A DNA stretch of 64,000 bases from Fallopia convolvulus (taxonomy: Eukaryota; Streptophyta; Magnoliopsida; Caryophyllales; Polygonaceae): the NCBI GenBank assembly GCA_964016875.1, contig OZ024724.1, positions 35,735,786 to 35,799,785 on the forward strand, read 5' to 3'. A program made the translations under genes and the position numbers. Below, piece by piece: positions 1 to 11,500 of this stretch (position 1 is its first letter; each line of letters begins with the position of its first letter). The notes below the pieces were generated by a model. The model saw only the letters and a program-made list of their open reading frames with translations, was not told the origin of the DNA and made no database searches.

Positions 1-3000
1 CGAACCTAGAAACCGAATGCCACATTTTAGAGTGATTTTTACATGGAAATTTCATCGAACACTTGGCGTGCAATGTTAGATCACAAGTCATTTTAAAAGC
101 AAAAGGAGAAAAAACAAGTGGACTTAAAAGGCATCTAGGAATAGGCACAAAGAATGAGGATAGGATCAAGCCAATAAGCACATTCTGCACTACAAAATCA
201 AGACCGATCGAATAAAAGCATGAATTCGAACCTAGAAACCGAATGCCATATTTAGGAGTGACATTTACATGGAGACTTCATCTAACACTTGGCGTGCAAT
301 GTTAAATCACAAGTCTATTTTGAAATGCAAAAGTAGAAAAAACAAGTGAACTTTAAAGACATCTAGGCCTAAGTATAAAGAATGAGGATACTATCAAGCC
401 AATAAGCACGTTTTGTAGTACAAAATCGAAACGTATCGGATAAAATCATGATTCGAACCTGGAAACCGAATGCCATATTTAGGAGTGACATTTATATGGA
501 CATTTTCATCGAACACTTGGCGTGCAATGTTAGATAACAAGTCCTTTTTAGACCAAATTAGAAAAAAAGGGAACTTTAAAGACATCGAGGCATAAGCAGA
601 AAGAATGATGATAGTATCTAGCCAATAAGCACGTTCTACAGTACAAAATCAAGACATATCGGATAAAAGCATAAATTCGAACCTAGAAACCGAATGCCAC
701 ATTTAGGAGATGCATTTACATGGACATTTCATCGAACACTTGGCGTGCAATATTAGCTCTCAAGTCAGTTTTTTAAAGGAAAAAGTAGAAAAAAGAAGTG
801 ACTTTAAAGACATCTAGGCATAAGCACAAAGAATGAGGACAGTATCAAGCCAATAAGCCCATTTTGCACTAGAAAATCAAGACCGATCGAATAAATGCAT
901 AAATTCGAACCTAGAAACCAAATGCCACATTTAGGAGTGACCTTTACATGGACATTTCCTCGAACACTAGGCGTGCAATGTTAGATAACAAGTCATTTTA
1001 AAGGCAAAAGGAGAAAAAACAAGTGAACTTTAAAGACATCTAGGCATAAGCACAAAGAATGAGGATAGTATCAAACCAATAAGTACATTTTGCACTACAT
1101 AATCAAGACCAATCGAATAAATGCATAAATTTGAACCTAGAAACCGAATGCCACATTTAGGAGTGACATTTACATGGACATTTCATCGAACTAGGCGTGC
1201 AATGTTAGATCACAAGTTAATTTTAAAGGCAAAAGGAGAATAAACAAGTGAACTTTGAAGAAACCTAGGTATAACCATAAAGAATGAGGATAGTATCAAG
1301 CCAATAAACACATTCTGCACTACCAAATAAAGACTAGTCGAATAAAAGCAAAAATTTGAACATAGAAATCGAATGCCACATTTTGGAATGATTTTTACAT
1401 GGAAATTTCATCGAACACTTAGCGTGCAATGTTAGATCACAAGTCATTTTAAAAGCAAAAGGAGAAAAAACAAGTGGACTTAAAAGACATCTAGGTATAA
1501 GCACAAAGAATGAGGGTATTATCAAGCCAATAAGCACATTCTGCACTACAAACTCAAGATCGATCGAATAAAAGTATGAATTCGAACCTAGAAACCGAAT
1601 GCCATATTTAGGAGTGACATTTACATGGAGATTTCATTGAACACTTGGCATGCAATGTTAGATCACAAGTTAATTTTTAATGGGAAAAGGAGAAAAAACA
1701 AGTGAACTTTAATGACATCTAGGCATGAGCACAAAGAATATGGATAGTATCAAGCCAATAAGCACATTCTACACTACAAAATCAAGACCTATCGAATAAA
1801 AGCATAAATTCGAACCTAGAAACCGAAGGCCACTTTTAGGAGTGACAATTACAAGGACATTTTATAGAACACTTGACATGCAATGTTAGATCACAAGTTA
1901 TTTTTAGGGCAAAATGAGAAAAAACAAGTGAGCTTTAAACACATCTAGTCAAAAGCATAAAGAACGAGGATATTATCAAGTCAATAAGCACGTTCTGCCC
2001 TACAAAATCAATACGTATCCAATAAAAGCATAAATTCAAGCCTTGAAACTGAATGCCACATTCAGGAGTGACATTTACATGGACATTTCATCTAACACTT
2101 GGCGTGCAATGTGAAATCACAAGTCAATTTGTAAAGTCAAAAGTAGAAAAAACAAGTGAACTTTATAGACATCTAGGCATAAGCATAAAGAATGAGGATA
2201 GTTTCAAGCCAATAAGCACGTTTTGTAGTACAAAATCAAGACGCATCGGATAAAACCATGAATTCAAACCTAGAAACCGAATGCCACATTTATGAGTGAC
2301 ATTTACATGGACATTTCATCGAACACTTGGCGTGAAATGTTAGATTACAAGTCTTTTTTAGGCCAAATGAGAAAAAAAAGGGAACCTTAAAGACATCTAG
2401 GCATAAGCATAAAGAATGATGATAGTATCTAGCCAATAAGCACGTTCTACAGTACAAAATCAAGACATATCGAATAAAAGCATAAATTCGAACCTAGAAA
2501 CCGAATGCCACATTTAGGAGTTACATTTAGATGGACATTTCATCGAACACTTGACGTGCAATGTTAGCTCTCAAGTCAGTTTTTTTAAAGGCAAAAGTAG
2601 AAAAAACAAGTGACTTTAAAGACATCTAGGCATAAGCACAAAGAATGAGGATAGTATCAAGCCAATAAGCCCATTTTGCACTAAAAAATCAAGACCAATC
2701 GAATAAATGCATAAATTCGAACCTAGAAACCAAATGCCACATTTAGGAGTGAAATTTACATGGACATTTCATCAAACACTAGGCGTGCAATGTTAGATAA
2801 CAAGTCATTTTAAAGGCTAAAGGAGAAAAAACAAGTGAACTTTAAAGACATCTAGGCATAAGCATAAAGAATGAGGATAGTATCAAGCCAATAATCACAT
2901 TCTGCACTACCAAATAAAGACCGGTCGAATAAAAGCAAAAATTTGAACATAGAAACCGAATGCCACATTTAGGATTGACATTTACATGGACATTTCATCG

Positions 3001-4659
3001 AACACTTGGCGTGCAATGTTAGATCACAAGTCATTTTTAGGCAAAATGAGAAAAAAACAAGTGAACTTTAAAGATATCTAGGCTTAAGCATAAAGAATAA
3101 GGATCTAGCCAATAAGCACGTTCTATAGTACAAAATCAAGATATATCGGATAAAAGCATAAATTCGAACCTAGAAACCAAATGCCACATTTAGGAGTGAC
3201 ATTTACATGGAGATTTCATTGAACACTTGGCGTGCAATGTTAGATCTCAAGTCAATTTTTTAAAGGCAAAAGGAAAAAAAACAAGTGAACTTTAAAGACA
3301 TCTAGGCATAAGCACAAAGAATGAGGATAGTATCAAACCAATAAGTACATTTTGCACTACATAATCAAGACCGATCGAATAAATGTATAAATTCGAACCT
3401 AGAAACCGAATGCCACATTTAGGAGTGACATTTACATGGACATTTCATCGAACACTAGGCGTGCAATGTTAGATCACAAGTTAATTTTAAAGGCAAAAGG
3501 AGAATAAACAAGTGAACTTTGAAGACACCTAAGCATAACCATAAAGAATGCGGATAGTATCAAGCCAATAAGCACATTCTACACTACAAAATCAAGATCA
3601 ATCGAATAAAAACCAAAATTCGAACCTAGAAACCGAATGCCACATTTTTGAGTGATTTTTACATGGACATTTCATCGAACACTTGGCGTGCAATGTTAGA
3701 TAACAAGTCATTTTAAAAGCAAAAATAGAAAAACAAGTGGACTTAAAAGACATCTAGGAATAAGCACAAAGAATGAGGATAGTATCAAGCCAATAGGCAC
3801 ATTTTGTACTACAAAATCACGACCGATCGAATAAATGCATGAATTCGAACCTAGAAACCGAATGCCATATTTAGGAGTGACATTTACATGGAGATTTCAT
3901 TGAACACTTGGCATTCAATGTTAGATCACAAGTTAATTTTTAAGGGGAAAAGGAGAAAAACAAGTGAACTTTAAAGACATCTAGGCATGAGCACAAAGAA
4001 TGTGGATAGTATCAAGCCAATAAGCACATTCTACACTACAAAATCAAGACCTATCGAATAAAAGCATAAATTCGAACCTAGAAACCGAAGGCCACTTTTA
4101 GGAGTGACAATTACAAGGAGATTTTATCGAACACTTGCCATGCAATGTTAGATCACAAGTCATTTTTAGGCAAAATGAGATAAAACAAGTGAACTTTAAA
4201 GACATATAGTCAAAAGCATAAACAACGAGGATATTATCAAGCCAATAAGCACGTTCTGCCCTACAAAATCAAGACCGATCGGATAAAAGCATAAATTCGA
4301 ACCTAGAAACTGAATGCCATATATAGAAGTCACATTTACATGGACATTTCTTCGAACACATGGCGTGAAATGTTAGATATCAAGTCAATTTTTAAAAGGT
4401 AAAAGGAGAGAAAACAAGTGAACTTTAAGACATCAAGGCATAAGCATAAAGAATGAGGATAATAACAAGCCAATAAGCACATTCTACACTACAAAATCAA
4501 GATGTATCGAATAAAAGCATAAATTTGAACCTATAAACAGAATGCCATATTTAGGAGTGCAATTTATATGGACATTTCATTGAACACTTGGCGTGCAATG
4601 CTATATCACAAGTCATTTTACAAGAAAAAGGGGAAAAAACAAGTGAACTTTAAAGACAT
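1..4659. repeat. ~226-bp tandem satellite array, left block
   Basis: About 20 head-to-tail monomers. The landmark CGAACCTAGAAACCGAATG recurs at about 1, 227, 454, 678, 906, 1132 and 1357 and continues to about 4528, with spacing of 224-228 bp. Each monomer also carries TTGGCGTGCAATGTTAGAT and a TCTAGGCATAAGCA segment. Monomers differ by scattered substitutions and small indels. There is no coding potential: open frames here are short and not conserved between monomers. The last monomer stops at 4659, where copia element 1 begins, and the array resumes at 24571, so the array is older than that insertion. Confidence 0.95.
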
Positions 4660-5718
4660 TGTTGGATCGTAAACGGTTAGCAAAGAGCTTGGGAACTAGC
4701 AATTAAGCTGTTCCCAAGGCAGCGGAAGTAAACAGTTCGCAAGTATGATAGACAGTAAAAACACTATTCCTTTATAGAGGAACCCCACTACAACCAACTA
4801 GTTGTATGGGTAAACCTCTTCCTCCGCTTGGAGGATTTTGAATGACTTACTTGTATTGATTGCTTTGTTCCTTAGTTACAACAGCCGGATTCACACTTCT
4901 CTGTTCCTACGAGTTCTTCCTAACTCTAGCAACAATAGTAAATCCTCTCAACTGAGTTCCTAAGCTCACAACAGCAAACTACAAACAACTCAAACCCTAT
5001 ACCGACTTCTCAGTTCCCTTGTCCTTGGGAACTTCGGCTTCACCGTCGTCGAGATCACACACTCGTCAGCGGGGACTTCTCTTCCTTTTCTTTCTTTTCT
5101 CTGGTGTGGGTGTTTGTGAGTTCTGGGAGAAGTACTCAATCCGAGTACTATTCATTTGGCTTTATAGTCCGGTGAGCTTGGGCAGTCGCATCTTTCGTTT
5201 GTGTCCAAAATGCCCTTTGCTTGATGCCCAAGTTGTACTTTCTTCACATGTGACTTTGGTTTGAACTAGGTCAACTTCTTGGATCAATCGGACCGTTGGA
5301 TGAAGCATGACAGTCTGTTGCTCAGACTGTTCCTTCGGGCTGTCCGAGACAGAATCCCTGGATCTGCGCTGAACGGTCGTTGTCCTCACATGTGTGTTCC
5401 CATGTCATGGGAACTGTCTTGTTCAGTGTTCCCTTGATGGAAACTCTTCATCGTTGTAAGCTTGTGTTCTCTTTGATTGTTTCTGGGAGTTCCCACTTCA
5501 TGGGAACTTTCCTCTTCAGAGTTCCCTTGATGGAAACTCTGCATTGTGACCTGCTGTGGCTTTTGGTCATTCATAGGAGTTCTTGGTTGTACCTGTGTTC
5601 CTTAGAAATACTTGAACAAACCATATTAGTTCCCTATTGTGTTTGTCATTATCAAAACTCGGAGAATTACATCGTTGATCCGTCGTTTAGAACCAGAGGT
5701 CCCAACAACGTCCCAACA
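4660..5718 (-). repeat. 3' LTR of copia element 1
   Basis: 1059 bp, bounded by TGTTGG and CCAACA, and about 97% identical by eye to 23514-24570. Short frames inside it are also present in the other LTR and are not genes. The purine tract on its right (5719-5733) marks it as the 3' LTR of a minus-strand element. Confidence 0.92.
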
Positions 5719-5733
5719 ATTTCCCCCTTTTTA
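5719..5733 (-). other. Polypurine tract of copia element 1
   Basis: On the minus strand this reads AAAAAGGGGGAAAT directly before the LTR. It is the expected primer for plus-strand DNA synthesis. The same tract precedes the 3' LTR of copia element 2 at about 50519-50532. Confidence 0.85.
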
Positions 5734-6123
5734 ATGATGACAAACCCATCACAAAATATGCAAGTATTTCAATGAATGATATGCTTATGAGTTCCTAAGT
5801 TAGATTTTAGGAGGTCACTTCTTAGTGAAACAATTAGATTTAGGGAGCCACGTCTGGTGAGACACTTAGTTCTTACTTAGCTTTTTATGCAATTGTTCCC
5901 CCTTAGCTTATGCGTGGTCTGTGATAACTTAAACTTTTAACTCATCTCGCATTTTTTGTCTTTCCCCCTTTTGACATCATCGAAAACAAGCAAAGCAATA
6001 ATAGGGAAGAAGGGAACACACAATCAAATTAAAGACCAATTCATTACTTAAGAAGATATATACAAGGGAACTTAAGTACAATTTGTGGTCATTTTTTGGA
6101 TGAAGGGAAAAAGAAGGGAGAGA
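5734..6123 (-). other. Untranslated 3' region of copia element 1
   Basis: About 390 bp between the downstream ORF and the purine tract. It is T-rich on the plus strand, with repeated TTCCCCCTT-type tracts at about 5726, 5899 and 5964 (purine-rich on the element strand). Multiple purine tracts before the 3' LTR are known for Sireviruses. No ORF of note. Confidence 0.6.
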
Positions 6124-7378
6124 TCATGGGGCTTGAGGGAACAGGGCATCACAGAGGCGCGTCAGGACATGTGTAAGCTTTTCTTGTCCACTGGCTAACG
6201 CAGCTTGGTCCCTGGCAATCTGGTCGAGGGTGTTGGCGATACGGAGCAACACTTGAGAGTTCCCCTCTTGTTCACCAGACTCCAGTTGAGCCACTTCCTC
6301 TACAGGCTCAGAGTGCCTCATCTTCTGGACAACTGAAATGTCCAGTTCCCTTCCAAGCTCTATTTCGTCCTTAGAGGCGTCGTAGAGACCCTCTTTTTGT
6401 AGGAGCTTCTTTATCAGCCCAGAGTAGGGAAAGGAATGGGACTTGGAAGCCATGCACTTATCCATGTGCCCAAGGATTATTCTGGGAAGGTTGATGGGCT
6501 TCTTGAGGAGGAAGTGATAGAGGATGATGGCATCAGGGATGTTGACGACCAAACGCTTCTCCTGGCGAGGGATCACCACATTGATGATGAATTGGTGAGC
6601 GAGCTTTGCGACCAGGGAGAGATGGTGCGTCGAGAGCACTTTAGAGGGAACTTGACCCTCAAAGATAGTGTTGCACACCTCGGTGCTATTGAAGTCGCCC
6701 CAGAGCTTGTTGGGCAACTCATTGATCCCTTGACCTGGGACCTGGAGCTGAAGGCGGATTGTTGACGTTGTAAAAATGAACTCGTCGCCTTCGTGGGAGA
6801 GAGTTCCCTGAGTGCAGTCATTGGTGATAGTGAAGTTATTGTAGAATTGACGCACTTGCGAGGGATCGACGCTCACAGTTTCTTTGCAGAGATTCTCCCA
6901 ACCCTGGGCCTTGATCAGGTCCCACAGTTCCCCGAGGACGTTGTCGTTTAGCACGTCTTCTGAAACGATAAGTGGAGGAAGGAGCTTCCTGTGCTCATCC
7001 ACATGGTGCTTTGTGGAAGAGGTCCCCTTCCCCTTCTTTGTAGTGCTTTTGGACGTGTTCCCCCTAGAGACCGTTCGAGGTCCTTTCAGCTGAGGAGGTG
7101 CAGCCGCTTCAATCATGAGCACCCCCCTTGGCTGTTGGGAACTCGTGGACACCACCATTTGGTGTCCAGGTGTTGGGATCCGTGCTTGCTCCTTAGCAGC
7201 TGGAGCCTCTTCTTCTTCTTTGACCTCATCATTGGAGGTCCCTTCTTCTTCGGAGGAGCTCGAGCTTGAGCCCTCCGCGTCATCTTCGGGATGACTTATT
7301 GTTGCCCCAGCACCACTAGCTGGTGCGGGGTCCCTTGTCTCCGTGGGCTCTTCCGGAGCCACCTTCTCTGGGGACTTG
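6124..7378 (-). pseudogene. Sirevirus downstream ORF, C-terminal part (split by CRM insertion)
   Basis: An open frame on the minus strand of just over 400 codons with its own TGA stop at 6124-6126. It begins with a Glu/Ser-rich acidic stretch, then a Lys/Ser-rich stretch, and then a globular part of about 250 residues that I recognise as the 'putative plant transposon protein' family found downstream of pol in many plant LTR elements. The upstream half is at 16282-17413. Taking out the CRM element (7379-16281) and one copy of the ACTTG duplication leaves both halves in one frame, so the split is due only to that insertion. There is no signal peptide or membrane segment, so an envelope role is not supported. 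The function of this family is unknown. Related to the broken ORF at 48328-50040. Confidence 0.75.
7374..7378. other. Target-site duplication of CRM element, left copy
   Basis: ACTTG directly before the LTR. The identical ACTTG lies at 16282-16286 directly after the other LTR. A perfect 5-bp duplication supports a simple, recent integration. Confidence 0.95.
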
Positions 7379-8550
7379 TGATACGTGATCGCCTCGGATT
7401 ACTCCTCAGAAACCTCGTATTTGACCACACAGGAGCCCGATCTTGCCAGCAAATCAATTCAATCCTACAAAGCTTTCAAATTTAGTAACTTGACGCGCAA
7501 GGAACAATCAATTGAATGAATGAATGACGAATCTGAAATTGATTGATGATGAATTGATCGAAATTGATATAGGAATTCAAATAGAAAGTTCAATTGAATT
7601 GGCTCTAACGCTAAATTCAATTGATGAACTAGGATCGATCTTTAACAACCAACCTAGAACTAAACTAGATGAACAACTTATCAACCAATCTGAATTTCGA
7701 AATTAAGAACAAGAGAGAGAAAATTCGGCTATTTGATGATGATGATCTCGAGATTGCAATGCACACAAACACAATTGTTTTTGAGCCCAAGGACTAGATA
7801 AACCTTTCTTAGGGTTTATCTAATCTCAAGCTGATTTTTATTAATGAAACTGAAAAGTATTTATAGAGAATACAAAAGCTAATACTTGGGGAGCAAGGAA
7901 GGGGAGGTGGCCGGCCCTAGATGGGGAGAATGAGCCTCCTTTGCTTGCTTCCCAAGATATAATAATATCTAAATAAATCTAACTAGATTCCCTTAAATAA
8001 ATAAATCATAGCTGAATTATTTATTTAAGGAAATAATCCTAACAACCTTAAAATATCTCTAACAAACTAAAAATATCTCTAACAACCAGGAGAGAGAAGA
8101 TCAACCAACTAACATAAGCCTATTGGCTGATTTCTCTACATTATTTAATTAAGTTCACACGCCTATAATAAAATAAATAGATAGATATTTTCTCCATTTA
8201 GAATGGTCAATTCAAAGGGTTGACTTTGACCCATATACCAATTTATCTCACCCGGTCACTTACTAAATTCAGCCCTAAAGTGAGACAAATTAATACATGT
8301 TTCTAAATAAAGAAATAGTGAATTTCGGCCCTCATATTATCAATCCATGGAATCCGGCCTCAATTGATGTCGAATGCACGAGACCCACTTCGCCTTGCTA
8401 GGCTCTTCAATAACCGCTGCCAATCGAACCAAGATCGCTGTTGTGCCTTGAGCAATCTTCTTAGCTCGACTTCTTGTGATTGGTCCGTCAGAAGGCACTC
8501 GAATCAACTCATCGACGTCGGTTTGAGACATGGCAGGATTCACTGCATCA
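7379..8550 (-). repeat. 3' LTR of CRM element
   Basis: 1172 bp, TGATACG...CTGCATCA on the plus strand. It contains the last 211 bp of the gag-pol frame (8340-8550). A TATAAATA box on the minus strand lies at 7858-7865. It abuts the purine tract at 8551-8563. Confidence 0.95.
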
Positions 8551-11500
8551 TTCTCCTCCACTTGAGCTCGAATCGTCTCTGATTCGACGTCGGAATCAAA
8601 ATCTGGCACATAAAGAGATAGATCAGCCACATTAAAAGTTGGATGGACACCATACTCACCAGGCATGTCAACATGATATGCATTAGGGCCGATTCTCCTG
8701 ATGATACGAAATGGTCCATCTCCTCTCTGATCTAACTTGTTCTTCCTTTGGTTTGGGAACCTTTCCTTCCTTAGATGCACCCAAACAAGATCTCCTTCTT
8801 CAAAGATAACCTGTTTCCGACCCTTATCAGCATGGGCCTTGTACTTCATGGATTTCCTCTCCAAGTGCATCCTCGTCGTCTCATGTAGCTTCTTCACAAA
8901 CTCAGCCCTCTTGTTAGCTTCAAAACTCTCTTTTCCCTTGTATGGCTGAGGCGTCATATCCACCGGTGTCCTCGGATTCAGCCCATAAACAACCTCAAAA
9001 GGGGTCATCTTTGTGGCTGAATGGATTGACCTGTTATAAGCAAACTCCACAAAAGGCAACACATCTTCCCAACGTTTGAGGTTAGCTTTAAGCATAGTTC
9101 TAAGTAAAACCCCTAACGTTCGATTAGTAACTTCCGTTTGCCCATCAGTTTGTGGGTGACATGAGGTAGAAAACAGCAATTTAGTTCCCAATTTAGACCA
9201 TAGACTCTTCCAAAAATAACTCAAAAATTTAGCATCACGATCTGACACAATAGAACAAGGAATGCCATGCAATCTAACAATTTCCCTAAAGAACAAATCA
9301 GCAATATGCACAGCATCATCAGTCGTGTGACATGGAATAAAGTGAGCCATTTTGGAAAATCTATCTACCACTACAAAGATAGAATCTCTACCCTTCCTAG
9401 TTCTAGGCAAACCTACAATGAAATCCATAGAAATGTCTTCCCAAGGTGAACTAGGAATGGGTAAAGGCTGGTACAAACCATGGGGGTGAAGTCTAGACTT
9501 AGCTTTAGCACAAACAACACAACTCTTGACAAATCTCAGGACATAATTACTCATTTTAGGCCAATAGTAGTGTTCTTTTAAACCTTCTAAAGTCTTTTCT
9601 AAACCCCTATGTCCTCTTGATTCATGAACCTCTTTAGTTAGAAGCCTACGTATACTAGATGAAGGAATGCACAATTTTCCAGCTTTAAACAAATATCCAT
9701 CATCAATAAAGTAGGTATCTATTTCACCCCTAGACATGCAATTCTTACAGATTTCAGCAAAGTGAGGATCACTAGCATATAATTCCCTAATCATTGCAAA
9801 TCCAAGGATCTTAACATCACATAGGTTCAAGAGTACATACCTCCGAGAAAGGGCGTCAGCTCCCACATTCTCCTTGCCTTTCTTATGTTTAACAACATAA
9901 GGAAAGGTCTCCATGAATTCAACCCATCTTGCATGTCGCCTGCTGAGTCTGGATTGGCCTTTCAAGTACTTCAAGGCCTCATGATCAGAATGGATTACAA
10001 ACTCTTTAGGCCACAAATAATGAGACCAAGTTTTCAGGACCCTAATTAAAGCATACAACTCTTTATCATAAGTAGGGTAATTCAACTCAGCCCCACTAAG
10101 CTTTTCACTAAAATAAGCAATGGGTTTCTTGTCTTGTAAGAGCACGCCTCCTATGCCATGTCCAGAAGCGTCCACCTCTATCTCAAATGCCTTGGAGAAG
10201 TCAGGGAGTTGAAGCACTGGGGCGTGGCATAATCTGTCCTTTAAAGTGTTGAAGGCGTTCTCTTGTTGCTCCCTCCATTTAAAGGTCGTATCCTTCTTTG
10301 TAAGCTCGTGGAGGGGGGCTGCAATTGTGCTAAAATCACGCACAAATCTCCTGTAGAAGCCAGCCAAGCCGAGAAATGATCTGACCATTGTTGGTGTAGT
10401 CGGCTGGGGCCATTCTTTGATTGCCTTGATCTTGTCTTCATCTACCTTCAATCCACCTTTAGACACAACAAAACCAAGAAAAATGGTAGACTCCGAGCAA
10501 AAAGAACACTTTTTCAAGTTAACATAAAGCTTTTCTAACCTTAAAGTGTCCAAAACAGCCCTAAGATGATCTACATGTTCTTGCATGGTTTTGCTATAGA
10601 TTAAGATATCATCAAAGTAGACTACAACAAATCTGCCTAAATATTTTCTTAAGACATGGTTCATAAGCCTCATAAAGGTACTAGGTGCATTAGTTAATCC
10701 AAAAGGCATTACTAACCATTCATATAAGCCATACTTAGTTTTAAAGGCAGTTTTCCATTCATCCCCTCCCCTCATCCTAATTTGATGGTACCCACTTCTT
10801 AAATCAATTTTTGAAAAGAAATTAGCACCATGTAATTCATCAAGCATATCATCTAGTCTAGGGATGGGGTGACGGTACTTAACTGTTATTTGGTTGATCG
10901 CTCTACAATCAACACACATTCTCCATGTGCCATCCTTCTTTGGCACCAAAATCACCGGAACCGCGCATGGGCTGAGAGATTCACGCACATAGCCTTTGTC
11001 CATGAGATCTTGCACTTGTCTGTGAAGCTCAGCGGTCTCTTCTGGACTTGCTCTATAGGCTGAACGGTTTGGTAATGAAGCGTCGGGCACCAAATCGATT
11101 TGATGCTCAATGCCTCTAATTGGTGGAAGGCCTTCTGGCAACTCTTCAGGCATCACATCTTCAAACTCCTGTAATAGATCCTGTAGACACTTTGGAAGAT
11201 GTGAAATATCTTGACTAATAATAAGTATCTCTTTCCTCATAAGAAGTAAACAAGAAGAGTTAGGGAAAGGAATACTAGACTGAGTCACAAGAGAGCGCTG
11301 TTCTACACTGCCTTTCAAGCCGATTTTTGGCTCTTTCTGTAGGCGTTCTTTTTCCATATTTGTAGCTCTCCGAGTCTCTGAGTTGCTCCCAAAATTTGAG
11401 CCAAAACGCTCGAGTGGATTGGGAGATAGCCCAGTTTTCGTCCCAGATGCGCTGCTGGAAGTGTTGCTCGGCACTTTGGGCGTTTTAGGGACATTTTCTC

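Noticed and set aside
1..4659. Regular repeats that might suggest a CRISPR array
   Set aside because: Monomers are ~226 bp and contiguous with no unique spacers, and the window is plant DNA with satellite character.
5019..5775. Small frames in the copia element 1 LTR, such as 5019-5264 and 5380-5775 plus strand
   Set aside because: They lie in an LTR and recur in the other LTR with frameshifts; no protein family.
6124..7378. Calling the Sirevirus downstream ORF an envelope gene
   Set aside because: No signal peptide, membrane helix or fusion-like segment is visible; only the position resembles env.
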